Assembly (NCBI GenBank): GCA_963931865.1
Contig: OZ007511.1
Span: 5,226,626 to 5,290,625 of the forward strand
DNA from: Axinella damicornis
Lineage: Eukaryota > Porifera > Demospongiae > Axinellida > Axinellidae
Length of the DNA: 64,000 bases
Direction of reading: 5' to 3'
Part shown: piece after piece, positions 42,022-54,600 of the stretch
Layout: each line of letters starts with the position of its first letter
How positions within the stretch are numbered: the first letter of the stretch is position 1
Made by a program: the position numbers and the translations under genes
Notes under the pieces: generated by a model
Told to the model about the DNA's origin: nothing
Database searches by the model: none
Seen by the model: only the letters and a program-made list of their open reading frames with translations

Positions 42022-44802
42022 CACTTTGTTCACCGCGTTTCATGCCCGATGACGTCATATAGTTTGAGTTTGCACTTTGACCCAACATAGTACAATGAGA
42101 CTGCAGTGTGAATCAATCATACCGGAATTCAGTGGCCATACAGCGAGGTAAGTTATAGACTTACTATGCATGTATAAAAATGCAGCTACTCAATAACTTG
42201 GCTGTGGTAAATGACGTTGCCAGTTAACTGAGGGGGAGACACATGAAGGTAATGCATCCCAGCACCATGCTTGTTTAAGTCGAAACACTGCGAAGAAGTG
42301 TTTGCATGGAATGTGCCATCTGGTCCAGTCTTTACAGGAACAGGATGGCATCTGATCCTGTGAGCTCCTGCCAAAGTCCACCACATGCTTGGTCCCATCT
42401 GTTTTCTGTAGTGTGAACACTCCTTCTTTCCCTCCTTCCCTCAAATCTCCACCATGGTACTTATTGCTTCGTGACTGTCTGTCGAGGCAGTGTAGGATGA
42501 CTGATCTGGGTCTCCCTCGCAGAAAGCCTGGTACAAAGTCATTGTAGCGTCGGTACCACTCAGATGCCTTCAGGTTTGGTAGTACATAGCTCTGCTGAGT
42601 CTCAGGCAGGAACCTCTCTACCAATAGACAGACCAACGCTGACAAAGTTCCTGCTCTCATATATTTGTACTTTAGCACTTTGTTTTGAGCCTCAGTGCCA
42701 TTGTTAGTGTCAACAGCTGCGTGAAATTCATTATCTCTGAAGGCACGCGCCCATCTCTAATGAGGAGGTAGGAGAATAGTTTCACTGCTAAACAACTGTA
42801 CTTGGTTTGGATTACTCAATTATATATACAATGTAGTGCAGCATTTGTTATTGCTGCAAACTACCTACTTAGTGGCTACTAATTAAGTAGGGAAATTCCC
42901 TTGTCTGGCTTCACCTGTGGATGTCTTTGCAGTCAACCAGTTCTGAACATGCACATTCGTCTTCCACACAGCACTCTCCTTGAGTACAGAGACAGCCTTC
43001 AGGTAGTTCACTTCAAGAACAGAGTCATCAGTTCCAGGTGGTGCCCAGGCACAAGCACGCAGTAAGTCCAGTAGGCAGTCGGCATCACTCCGATCCAAAC
43101 CATTTTTCCTGTCTTGTACCCACCGTGTCCATGCCTGTTCCCTGTGAAAGTCACAACCATAGACAGTTGTACTAGGGAATGACTGCTTCAGTGCAGTAAA
43201 CTCTGCCTCTGAAAAGTCACTAAGAAAGAAGGTTGGATTCCAGTTGCAATTCCACTCTCTCAGGACATTCAATGCCTCTGCAATGCACTCCGCACTTTCT
43301 GACTGCACAATGAACAGTGCTACAACACTGTATCCCACATTAGTGCGCACACACACAAAGAAAAGGGGCAGTTCGTACTTCATTGTACGATATGTAGCAT
43401 CAATCAGGCTAATGTGATTGCCATATCTGGTCAAGAGTTCCTTTTGCCACTGTTGCTGGTGAACCCATAACAGAGTTTGTGTCAGCTTAACCCCACAGGA
43501 AGTTTCTCCACTTTTGACTTCAACCGAGTCTGTTTCACTGACATATGGTCGGAAAAAGTGGTATTCATCTGGATTCAACCTTTTCCACTCCTCGATTTTC
43601 AAGGCTAAATTTTCTTGATCAAATTTTGAGAGCTGCAGTGCAAATTTAGCCTTGTACAGGTGGTTACGGATGTCAGTGGTTGTAGGGTAGTATGCTCGAT
43701 CAGTGGGAGATGGTTTTGGGGTAGAGCATTGATTCCTTACATACTCTCTCAGGGCTCTCCGAACTTCATTTGGATCGGTTGAGCCTTCTCGCACTAGATC
43801 TTCAATTTTCTTTGAAATGAGGGGATGAACCTTCTGTGCAGCCCCACAGAGTATGCCAGTTGGGTGAGACTTTTCATGTGATTCGTGTGTGGGTAAAGAA
43901 ACAAAAAACGTGGTGGCCGCATTGATAGGCCTTCCTTCTTCCAGCGCTTGTTTTAGTGAATGAAGTTTCGTTTCCCGCAATTGTCTAAGTTTTTTGCTCT
44001 TTAGGTGCTTGACCTCTGTTGCTGAGAGAGCGTATTCGGGATAAAGCCTGTACTCACAAATTTCAATGTGTGCGTGGCATCCCAGCTTCCGTGTTTCCTG
44101 AAGATAGATTCGGCTGGATGTTCTGTCCCTCTTCTTGAAGTACCTGAAAAGGTGTGTTCTGAAAGGAGACTCCTGAGCGGCTCCACATAATCCGCGATTT
44201 CCCCTGTAATCACATATTGGTGAAAGTAGACAGTGTGAAGTAGATGTATAATTATTGCAAATCAGGTGATCAGCCTCAGGTACTACTTGTGCCTTAGGAG
44301 TAGCAAGTTCATTACCCTAATTATGAGTAGATATTACACAAACAGTTATCACTGGGGACTTACAAGCTTTGCGGATTTATTTTCCTTGTCTGTTTCTCCA
44401 GGTGTAGGTTGTTTCCTTTGTGCCGATCGGCGGATACCCCATGTTGTGACTGTGTCTCGCCTCTGTGACTCAAGGGTGCCCTCCAAATCTTCAACGTAGC
44501 CTTCATAGTATGTCCCACGTTTCTTTAGGCCTTCAGCCGAAACTGGAGAGCTAGACATCCCTGAACTGTGTAGTATGATTCAACTTTGATCATAGCTAAT
44601 ATTGTGTCTTTGTTATTCTACTCAAAATGATGTGTGTATATTTGACAAGCTTATGTATCAACACGTACCTGGACAGGACTCTTCTCCACAGCTGAGAGGT
44701 CCAGACAACACTGCTTCAGATTGCCGGCTGCGGATGAGGTGGGTCAAAGTACACATTTTAAAACGATGACGTCATTGGGCATGAAGCGCGGTGAACAAAG
44801 TG
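42022..44802 (-). mobile_element. MULE DNA transposon with ~62 bp inverted repeats
   Basis: CACTTTGTTCACCGCG at 42022 and CGCGGTGAACAAAGTG ending at 44802 are inverse ends. Homology continues inward past TGACGTCAT to ACTTTGACCC (42083) and GGGTCAAAGT (44741). It encloses a transposase on the minus strand. No clean 9-bp duplication was found, so the insertion is old or the true ends lie a few bases outside. The ends do not match the TAGYCTCG family. Confidence 0.82.
42190..44558 (-). CDS. MULE transposase with SWIM zinc finger, probably inactive
   Basis: Read on the minus strand. A first exon 44558-44364 starts MSSSPVSAEGLKKRGTYYEG and ends at donor GTAAGT. The next block (about 44213-43985) holds ADYVEPLRSLLSEHTF and, one frame shifted, YLQETRKLGCHAHIEICEYR, a zinc-binding N-terminal motif. 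The main block 43985-42883 contains the transposase core: SLIDATYRTMKYELPLFFVC (first catalytic Asp), FLSDFSEAEFTALKQSF (second Asp) and YGCDFHREQAW. After a short intron the frame resumes near 42770 with FRDNEFHAAVDTNNGTEAQN, giving a candidate for the third acidic residue. The C-terminal SWIM finger, CSCKDWTRWHIPCKHFF, is at about 42320-42270. The phases at both internal joins do not fit without a frame change, so at least one frameshift is likely. The protein would cut and paste the element in the nucleus. Confidence 0.8.
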
Positions 44803-45092
44803 GATCCCTAGCTTATTAGACTAGCGGAGGCTCATGGATCACTCTCTGGATCTGGGGAGCTCTCTAAAAATTGTGTAGTGCCTAATCTTTTCCTCACCAT
44901 GAACGTCAGCGCATTGCATTGCGCTGTGCCTGTTGTTCCGTTCCGTGCGTTAGTAGGCGGAACCGTTCCATTCCGTTCCGTCCCGTTCCGGATTTTAGTA
45001 ACCACCAAATAGATGTTGATTACATCACCAGTATTATTTCGGTTAATTAAATTCCCACCTTCTCTCCCTAAGCTAAATACGTACACGCACAC
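44803..45092. other. Short spacer before the WASHC3 first exon
   Basis: Contains a GTTCCGTTCC-type simple repeat at 44935-44985. It probably includes the WASHC3 promoter; no element is recognisable. Confidence 0.3.
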
Positions 45093-45116
45093 GTGTGCAG
45101 ACTGAACAGTACAGCT

Positions 45117-47337
45117 GTGGATGAGCACGAGCTCCCGATCGGTGGGGCTGGAGTGGACCACAGGAAAGTGAGTAGAAAGAGTGCGGTATACCTGCATCAT
45201 GCAGATGGCCTATTGTGTTGTAAAAGGACTGTGTGCAGGAAACCTAGAGGAATAATTTATCTGTCACATGTTTGCTGTCCCCCAGGTCCCTGCTCTGGAC
45301 CACAAGAACACACTTGTGTTCCTAAACATGTTCGTCAATACAGAGACTCGCTTAACCTCGCTTAACTGCTTGAAAGGCATATGTACTCCAAAATGGAAGA
45401 ACACTTAAACTCCAACAACGTTTTAAGTGAAGCACAATGGGGGTTTAGACCTTTACACTCAGCAGGATCAGCTTTAATTGGACCAACTCATCATTGGCTA
45501 AAAACACTTGAATCAGGATCTTCCGTTTGCTCAGTCTTCTTCGATATAAAGAAGGCTTTTGACACAGTACCACACTCAACTCTGCTAGAAAAGATTGAGG
45601 AAATTGATTTTCATCCAACGATCGGCAAATGGCTACGGAGCTATCTTGTCGGCAACAGAGAACAGTAATCAGTGGCTGTGTTTCATCCACTGGTGCAGTG
45701 CTATCCGGAGTTCCTCAGGGGTCGATCCTTGGTCCCCTTCTGTTTCTGCTATATATCAATGACATCTCAGAGGTTCCATTAAATTCCACTATAGTGCTAT
45801 ATGCAGATGATATGCTACTCTACCGCACTGTCGACACCCCTGAACACATGGATATGCTGCAAGCAGATGTTGATCGTGTATCTGACTGGATTTCTAGTCA
45901 CCACCTCACTCTAAATGTGGCAAAGACAAAATTTATGCGACTAACCCGACAGCGTGCTCTATCACAATTGACTCCCCCAACAATACATGGCGTACCACTA
46001 GAACAAGTATCAGAATATACATTAAACAATGCGGAAACTGAAAACCCACCTGTCATATTATTAAACGGGGACCCAGTAGAAAAGGTGTCTGAATTCAAGT
46101 ATCTCGGTGTCATCATCAGTGATGACCTTTGTTGGTCTAAGCAGGTGGCTGCAGTAGTGACAAGATCGCGTAAAATTCTTGGAGTCATATTCCGTAAATT
46201 TTATCCGTGGTGTGACACGAGTACTCTGTTAAAACTATATACAGCCTATGTCAAACCTCATCTCCAATATTGCTCCTTTGTGTGGGACCCTCCACTACTA
46301 AAGGATCAACAGGCTTTGGAAAAAGTTCAGAAGTTTGCGTTAAGGATGTGCTACAAGCGCTGGAGTGCGACATATCCGGAACTGCTTGGAATAAGCAAAC
46401 TCCCAACTCTGAGTGTTGAACGCTTATATAGCAAGTTATGCCATCTTTACAAAATAAAGAAGCATCTTACCGCCTTCCCCAACATCCTCGATGATATGCC
46501 AGCTCCCCCCATGCATTTACGAAACCGCCACAATCAATGTACCATACGCCAGAACTAACTACTTTCTACATTCATTTATACCCAGTGCATGTCGGACTTG
46601 GAATTCACTCCCTTCATTCATAGTTCAGTCTGCAACACTACAGTCTTTTAAAAGGCATATACAGCAGTTTTTATACTCCACACCCACTTAGCTAACATTT
46701 GCACTGTTACTGCAGTTACCTATTTTTCCTTACTGTTTTCGAGGGGCAACCGCACTCCTGGTAGCCGTTGCAACGCCGGCTGCGACTCGCCGTAGCGAAA
46801 GCTAAGTATCGCAGTTATTCCCAATTAACGCACATGTCACGTGGCAACCACACTCAGTCGAAGGCAAGCAATGGCGACCAAAAGGAAGACACGAAATTAT
46901 AACAGCACTTACAACCTTGCCAGCACGGTGAGTTTCGGTATGTAACCGTCAGTGAACAACAGCGATTACGGCTGTGTGGTCAGAATCTTTGTGGGCCCTT
47001 CGTACGACTGTACTGGCAACCAACGTCGAAGAGAACGATCGAGCAATGGCGGCCGACGGCACGTCAAAAGCGCTTGTATCTCCATCACCAAGGTGAGTTT
47101 CGCCACAATTATTGTGTGGTTGTGTCACTGCATGATAGCGATCACGATGGTGTAGTCAGAATCTCTGTAGACCTTTCCTGCGTGCTGTGAGGTTTGATTA
47201 TTTATTTAGATTATTTACGCGGCACAATTTTCTCTATACCAGGAGTGTAATATATAGCTAGCTATGGAATGTAACCTCCAACGTATTAGCTTAATAGCTA
47301 TTTGGTTTCTTCCTGTACCATGTACGAACTTCATAAA

Positions 47338-47373
<36 letters not shown>

Positions 47374-50300
47374 CTTGAGGCCAAGGTACATGTATGGTAT
47401 AGTCTCGTTCCCAGCCCCCATGGGCCCAGTGCGGATCGCTTCCAGTGACTCTTGTCATAATTCCAGGAAACCTAGAGGAATAATTTATCTGTCACATGTT
47501 TGCTGTCCCCCAGGTCCCTGCTCTGGACCACAAGAACACACTTGTGTTCCTAAACATGTTCGTCAATACAGAGACTCGCTTAACCTTCTTGAGGCCAAGG
47601 TACATGTATGGTATAGTCTCGTTCCCAGCCCCCATGGGCCCAGTGCGGATCGCTTCCAGTGACTCTTGTCATAATTCCGTGTTCGGTTGGAATGTGCAAT
47701 TTTAAAATGTCATGTGAGAAGAATGTTGTTAGTGATGAAATTTCTGCGTGGAGCGGGGTGCAAACGCCCAGTAAATGAGCAGTGATGGACGATGGCTTGT
47801 GCGCTCTGTCTTCAGTCGGTGCCACTGGCTACTATGCGAAGGCAGCCATCACCTCAGAACGTGTACTGCTGAAATACGCTTCTTCCTGAAGGAAGCTACT
47901 TGGTCCTCCATGAGAGCGACCAGGGAACGATGACAATAGATTGAGCGTGATCCACAGCGTCAGAATTGCTCGCCTTCAAGGTGTCAAAAGTCCCTGGTAG
48001 AGCACCATAGCAGAGACTTTTACCGCTCCCTGTAGGCAGTGAAACGAAGACGTAATCAATTACGTCACATCAAATATCATTGGCTCTACACAAATTCCTG
48101 CAGAGAACACGGGATTATGACAAGAGTCACCAGACCCTCCTTCCCCGCTAGAAGCGATCTGCGCTGGGGTTGGTGTGGGGCTGGGAATGAGACTAATGTA
48201 TGGTATTTGTGATAGGACACCTTTCTGTGCTTCAGTGTTTGTTCTCTCCCCACCTTGCTCCTTTCAATACTTAACCTTAATTCCCTTTTCCCTTCCTCTC
48301 CCCCTCCCCTTTTCCCTTCCTCTCCCCCTCCCCTTTCCTTCCCCTTCCTTCCCATATCCCTTATCCTCTTTTCCTCCCCCTCTCTCCCCTTCCTCATCTC
48401 CCACTCCCCTCTCCCTCCCCTTCCGTCTTCCCGTTCCTCATCTCCCACTCCCATCTCCCCCCTTCTCCTCTCCTCCCTCTTCCCCTTCCCCTCTCCTCCC
48501 TCTCCCCCCCCCCCCACACACACACACACACACACACCCCCACACACACACACACACATTTGTAGTTCTCCTCCATTCCTGATCTGGAAGGGGTGCAGTC
48601 CACCACACACTACGAGCCACCGGCAGCAGTAGCCTCTGCTGGAAGTACCACTTCAGCGACAGAACCCCCTGCATCCTCCATTGCTCCACCCTCCACCAGC
48701 ACCACTGGCCCACCTCCTCCCTCACAGCCCCCACCCCCTCCTGGTGCAGCTGCCACTGATGCCCCTATCCCTCCACCCAACCTGCAGGTACTTACATGTA
48801 CCTTATCATTACACTCCTGGTAGGGGAAAAATTGTGCCGCGTAAATAATCAAATCTTTACACTCCTGGTATAGAGAAAATTGTGCCGCGTAATGTAATGT
48901 ATTCTAAATAATTAATAAACGTTTGACTATTTCCGAATGGCCTACAAAGATTCTGACTACACCGTCGTGATCGCTATGATGCAGTGACACAAAATCAAAA
49001 TAATTGTGCTGAAACTCACTTTGGTGGTAGAGATATGAACGCTTTTGTCTCGCCGTTGGCCGCCATTGCTCGAGCGCTCTCTTCGACTTCCGGTGGCAGT
49101 ACCATTCTTAGGAAAGGCACACAAAGATTCTGACCACACGGCCGTGATCGCTGTCGTTCACTGACGCTTACATGCCGAAACTCACCGTGCTGGCTAAGTT
49201 GTGAGCCCTGTAATAATGTCTTGTCTTCCTTTTGGTCGCCATTGCTCGCGATCGACTGAGCGTGGTTGCCACGTGGCATGTGCGTTAATTGGAACGAATT
49301 ACAGCTTGCGCTCACGCTACGGCGGGGTTGCAACGCGGCTTCCCTATATATATCTATCATGGTACTCACGTAATGTGTGATAATTGGAACGAACTGTCAC
49401 ACTTAGCTCGTGCTACCGTTTACCCGCGGCTACCAGGAGTGCGGTTGCCCCTCGTTACACTCCTGGTAGGGGAAAAATTGTGCCGCGTAAATAATCAAAT
49501 CTAAATAATCTAAATAATTAAATAATCAAACCTCACAGCATGCAGGAAAGGTCTACAGAGATTCTGACTACACCGTCGTGATCGCTATCATGTAGTGACA
49601 CTACCACACAATAATTGTGGCGAAATTCACCTTGGTGATGGAGATACAAGCGCTTTTGTCGTGCCGTCGGCCGCCATTGCTGATCGCTCTCTTCGACGTT
49701 GGTTGCCAGTACAGTCATACGAAGTGCCCACAAAGATTCTGACCACACAGCCGTAATCGCTGTTGTTCACCGACGGTTATATACCAAAACTCACCGTGCT
49801 GGAAAGGTTGTAAGTGCTGTTATAATTTCGTGTCTTCCCTTTGGTCGCCATTGCTAGCGTTCGACTGAGCGTGGTTGCCACGTGGCATGTGCGTTAATTG
49901 GAACGAATTGCAATAATTAGCTTGCGCTACGGCGAGGCAACCGCGGAGTTTCAACGGCTACCAGGAGTGCGGTTGCCCCTCGAAATAATCTAAATAATTA
50001 AATAATCAAACCTCACAGCATGCAGGAAAGGTCTACAGAGATTCTGACTACACCGTCGTGATCGCTATCATGCAGTGACACTACCACACAATAATTGTGG
50101 CGAAACTCACCTTGGTGATGGAGATACAAGCGCTTTTGTCGTGCCGTCGGCCGCCATTGCTGATCGCTCTCTTCGACGTTGGTTGCCAGTACAGTCATAC
50201 GAAGGGCCCACAAAGATTCTGACCACACAGCTATAATCGCTGTTGTTCACCGACGGTTACATACCAAAACTCACCGTGCTGGAAAGGTTGTACGTGCTGT

Positions 50301-51659
50301 TATAATTTCGTGTCTTCCCTTTGGTCGCCATTGCTAGCGTTCGACTGAGCGTGGTTGCCACGTGGCATGTGCGTTAATTGGAACGAATTGCAATAATTAG
50401 CTTGCGCTACGGCGAGGCAACCGCGGAGTTTCAACGGCTACCAGGAGTGCGGTTGCCCCTCGATACATTAAAATTATAAGTGTGTGTGTCTGTCTCTCTG
50501 TCTTTCTGTGAGTAATGGAAGTGGGGCAGGATTAGACCAATGATGCATGTGATCTTTGCACTTGGCCTCAGACTGGCATGAATACTCTTGGCCTCAGACT
50601 GGCATGAATACTCTTGTCAGAGAAGCTTATTGCTCAGGGCTGTTGGTTCTTCTACCCAGTGCGTGGGCATTGCTTTGATATACCGTGGAGGATAAAGTTA
50701 TCCTCCGCTATGACATCATAGCGAAGGATAACCTCCGTGGTACATCAAAGGATCGCCACACTGTGCTGAGAATCAGAGAGTTGTAGATGTCTAGCAGGCA
50801 GATCCAGCTACTATCTTGACTTGGAGGTTATGTCTGTGGTAGAAGCCGGATCTACTACGTCCACTCGGAGGTTATGCTTGGGAAAGTTTAGCCTCGGCTT
50901 CGCCTCGGCCAAACTTTCCCGCGGAGGATAAATCGCATAACCTCCGCGTCGACGTACAGTAGCGGTCAATAAAAAGTTTACGTTCCGTTTACGTACAACG
51001 ATCGTTCTGCAGAGTAAAACGGCTCAAAAAACGGTGTGAAATTATTGCTACGTCAGCGTTTATACGCACCGTTTTTGCGTAGTAAAAACGTTTAACGCTT
51101 ATAGCGGATGCAGCCTATGTCCGACGCTGTTCTACCTTGGTTATGTTTTAGGCCCTGGATCTCTCTCCCTGCCGGTCTTTGTTCGATGTCCGCAGCATTC
51201 GCAGAACCGGAGATACAGCTGCAACGCGATCGATCGCTGCCGAAACCCCGCCCACCAAGCGAAAGCTCTTGGAACTTCCACATCCCTCGAAAGGTTTGGC
51301 TGATTTTTAAATATGCCTTATTGGAAGGCCTTAACTATACGCTGGCGTTTTTCCCTTGTCTGTAGCATACTTGCAACCGGAGATAAAGGTCGACGAACTT
51401 GGCCGCTTACTCGCGACGAGATAATTGCTGACTCAGCAACCGTAGTACGGACGGATTGCGTACAATAAGAACGGAAACGGACCGTACCGTAGAACGAATA
51501 CGGAACGTAAACTTTTTATTGACCGCTACTGTAGTAGATCAGAGTAGTGAGCTATGTTAGGTTAACACAGTACAACGTGGATTGAAAGCTTGGATTGGAT
51601 TGAAAGCTCACTTGACCGCTGAAGATCATGAACGCTAATGTGAATACCACGAATGCCAC

Positions 51660-51692
<33 letters not shown>

Positions 51693-54600
51693 GAGCTCAC
51701 CAGACTTCTGCACTAGGAGCCGGAGCTGTCCAGCACCAAACCCATGTGCAGATGCAATCAGCAGCTGGTGTAAGAGAAGCAAGCAAAATTGGTTGTCAGT
51801 GTTTCTTTTAGAAAATCGTTTGGGGGGGGGGGAACCGTAGCGCGGCGAGGTAAGGGAGGAGGCATGAATAGCTTTGCATACATAATACTTCTTGGGTATC
51901 ATTCAAGGGGGGGGGGGGGGGGGGGGGGGCGTCAGGCGTAAGGTCATGCATAACAAGGCGTAAGGTCATGCATAACAAGCTTGACAGTGGTGCTGTTAGC
52001 TGCCGCCATTGATTATCCTGTGGGGAATAGAAAATATTTAGAATCGACTCCTATCATCAAATTAGCTGTGGGCTAGTACTCTTACATGTAGTCTTAGACT
52101 ATGTTTGTGTTAGCCTCGTTCCCACCGCCACATTTGATCACTTCCAGTATGAAATATGGCGGGGGAAGGCCTGGGAGATCTGGTCACGTGTGGTGCCATA
52201 GGGTAGACACACGGAGGGCGGTGCCCAACGAAGAATCTCGATATCCTGTCTTGTACTGTCCGTCCAAAGGCTGGATGTCATAGTGTTCACAAGGCAGACG
52301 ATCGATTGTTCACAATGCCGAGGACGGATCGGCACGAAACAGGATTGGGCACCGCCCCCCATGTGTCTACCTGACGTCATCGCATGTGACCACATCTCCC
52401 AGGCCTTCCCCCGCCGTATTTCATACTGGAAGCGATCAAATGCTGGCGGTGGGAACGGCCTGGGATGAGGCTATATTTGTGTAGTACCTCCTGTTGATAA
52501 AATAATGGCAAATTCAGTTCGCGCAAATGTTGGCGCCTGTGTTCAAATCCATCCACCATTGAATTTGCTGTTGTGCATGTGACCTTACTGCGTACCATAA
52601 TGTTAAATATGCTGGTGAATTTGGATAGCCTTTGTAACATGTTGCACGGGATATTGTATTAAATTTTGTGTTTGGTGTGTGAAGGTAGTATAATTAAACA
52701 TCATGGGTGTGCCAAGTGTTCAACAATGAGCATGCATATCACACGTCTCTTGCAGACATTGTGAGATTGTTGCAAGATTCCGAAATTGTGTTATGCAATC
52801 TTTAGATTGCCACACTGTACATTTGTAAGTTGCAAGATGACCATCAGTAGCAGTAGCTTTAGAACCTATTTACACTACAGACCGAGAAGGGCGGATTCGC
52901 TCCAGTTTGACACAGATCGATCTGGGAGGTGCTTTACAGTACGCCGTGCGAGCGCTCCATGTAGGTGTGGTTCGGGGTCGAAGTTCCTGATTAGTCACGT
53001 GCCCAGACCACATCCTCACGAGGCTAGTCAAATGTTTGATATACAATGCCAACCCTGAGCCAACCCTAGTCTCGAAACCAGACCCTTTGCGGTCTGGTTC
53101 CAATGCTATTGGCAACCGTCATGCCTCCCACGTGCTGTGGGTCGTACCCAGTTCGATGGAGTTTGGTGGTCCAGTATGGAGTGGATTGTGGTGGTTCAGT
53201 TCGTGTTTACATTACCAGCCAGTTTGAGCTGTGTCAATCCAGAGCGCTAGTGCTGTTATTATTGATGCAAGCACACACTTGGCAATAGCCACATCTAGGG
53301 GTCACAGTATTAATTCTTTCTCCCCATTCTCCCTCCTTTATCCGGCATCTCCTCATCTCTGTCCCAAACAGAAGCAGCAGAACCAAGTAAATGTGAGTGC
53401 ATACATAGCCTCATTCCCAGGCCGCATGGCCTGGGAACGAGTCTAGTGCATACAGTAGTTTGATATACCTTCAAGGGTTGAACCTTGAGGGTATTACCAT
53501 GCTGTAGACTATAGATCTTGTAGTAAAGTTTAGTTTGTGATGTGTTTCAATTGCACCGAGGGAAGACTGAAGTGTCTCTCATTGATCAATATTAGCGTAT
53601 CGTATTTCCGCGATCAAACACCTAGTGGCCACCCACAAAATAAATGCCACCTTTGTTTAGTAGCCGCGGCTAGTAATCGAATGATGATCGATGCACTCTG
53701 TCTAGCCCTCAAAGACCGTGACTGTTTTACTGTGAACGTGAAGAGAGGAAAACAGATTGTTAGTCATGTTCCCCGAGAGCTGTCTAGGCATTTCCTGAGG
53801 TTGAGGCGGCTTTGGCAGTTTCCTACCGTTTTGTTGGGATGCTTATGATGGTACCACACGGGCTGAAGCAAAACTTCAAGATTCTTTGGCATACACGGTG
53901 TTCCAATCCGTTTCCTCGCTTCCTTGTTCATGTTGATTAGTGGCTGCCCTCGAACAGTAGCCGCTGTAAATTGCGTGATGAAAAAAATAGTAGCCGTGGC
54001 GTTTGATTGCGGAAATATGGCAGTCTATATTCAAGGAAATCTGATTGGGATCTGTGTGCCCATGACTGTTCAGTATTGACAAGGAACTGATCACCTGTAT
54101 ACCCTTGTCCGATTTGAATACATTCTTGTTTCAGGTAGGAAGGCAAAGGATGACCCACAATACCAGAAGTATTTCAAGATGAAGCGACTTGTGAGTTAAT
54201 CCACTGTGACTAGCTGTCCATTACTGCATGTGTACCGTCCCTCCCATCTTGAAACCTTTGGGACTAGCACTGACGTGATGCACCTGCTCTGTCGTGCAGT
54301 TTTTGACGATCCAGTTTTCATAAGCCTCCACTGATGCTGCCTGCACACTGTTTGTGTCTAGGGGAACCACCTCAACTTTGAGTACGGTGCTCTTACATGC
54401 CTAGGCAGCATACATGTCTATACCTTGGCCAATAGAAACAAGTACCAAATGTATGGGGTGCTCGACAAGGGCTGTATCTCCTTCCTAGGAAATGCTAAGA
54501 GACTTAATTTGGAAATCTTACCTCCTCGACATTTTGAACCTGCTGTACATGTGTGTATGTTCTCTGCAGGGAGTGAACCCCCTGCAGCTGGCAATGGAGA

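Noticed and set aside
47339..47369. A-run as the end of a processed WASHC3 copy
   Set aside because: The exon duplicates keep intron sequence on both sides; the A-run belongs to the inserted non-LTR element.
48255..48632. 125- to 174-codon ORFs rich in Pro/Ser or Gly/Glu
   Set aside because: Compositional, from the pyrimidine tract and CA repeat before WASHC3 exon 3; only the exon from 48566 has family support.
49533..50228. Two identical 71-codon ORFs as a small gene family
   Set aside because: They are the same position in two nearly identical tandem repeat units; the frame is interrupted in other copies.
51108..51365. 85-codon ORF inside the mariner-like element as a transposase
   Set aside because: Too short and lacks the DDD/DDE motifs; the element is non-autonomous.
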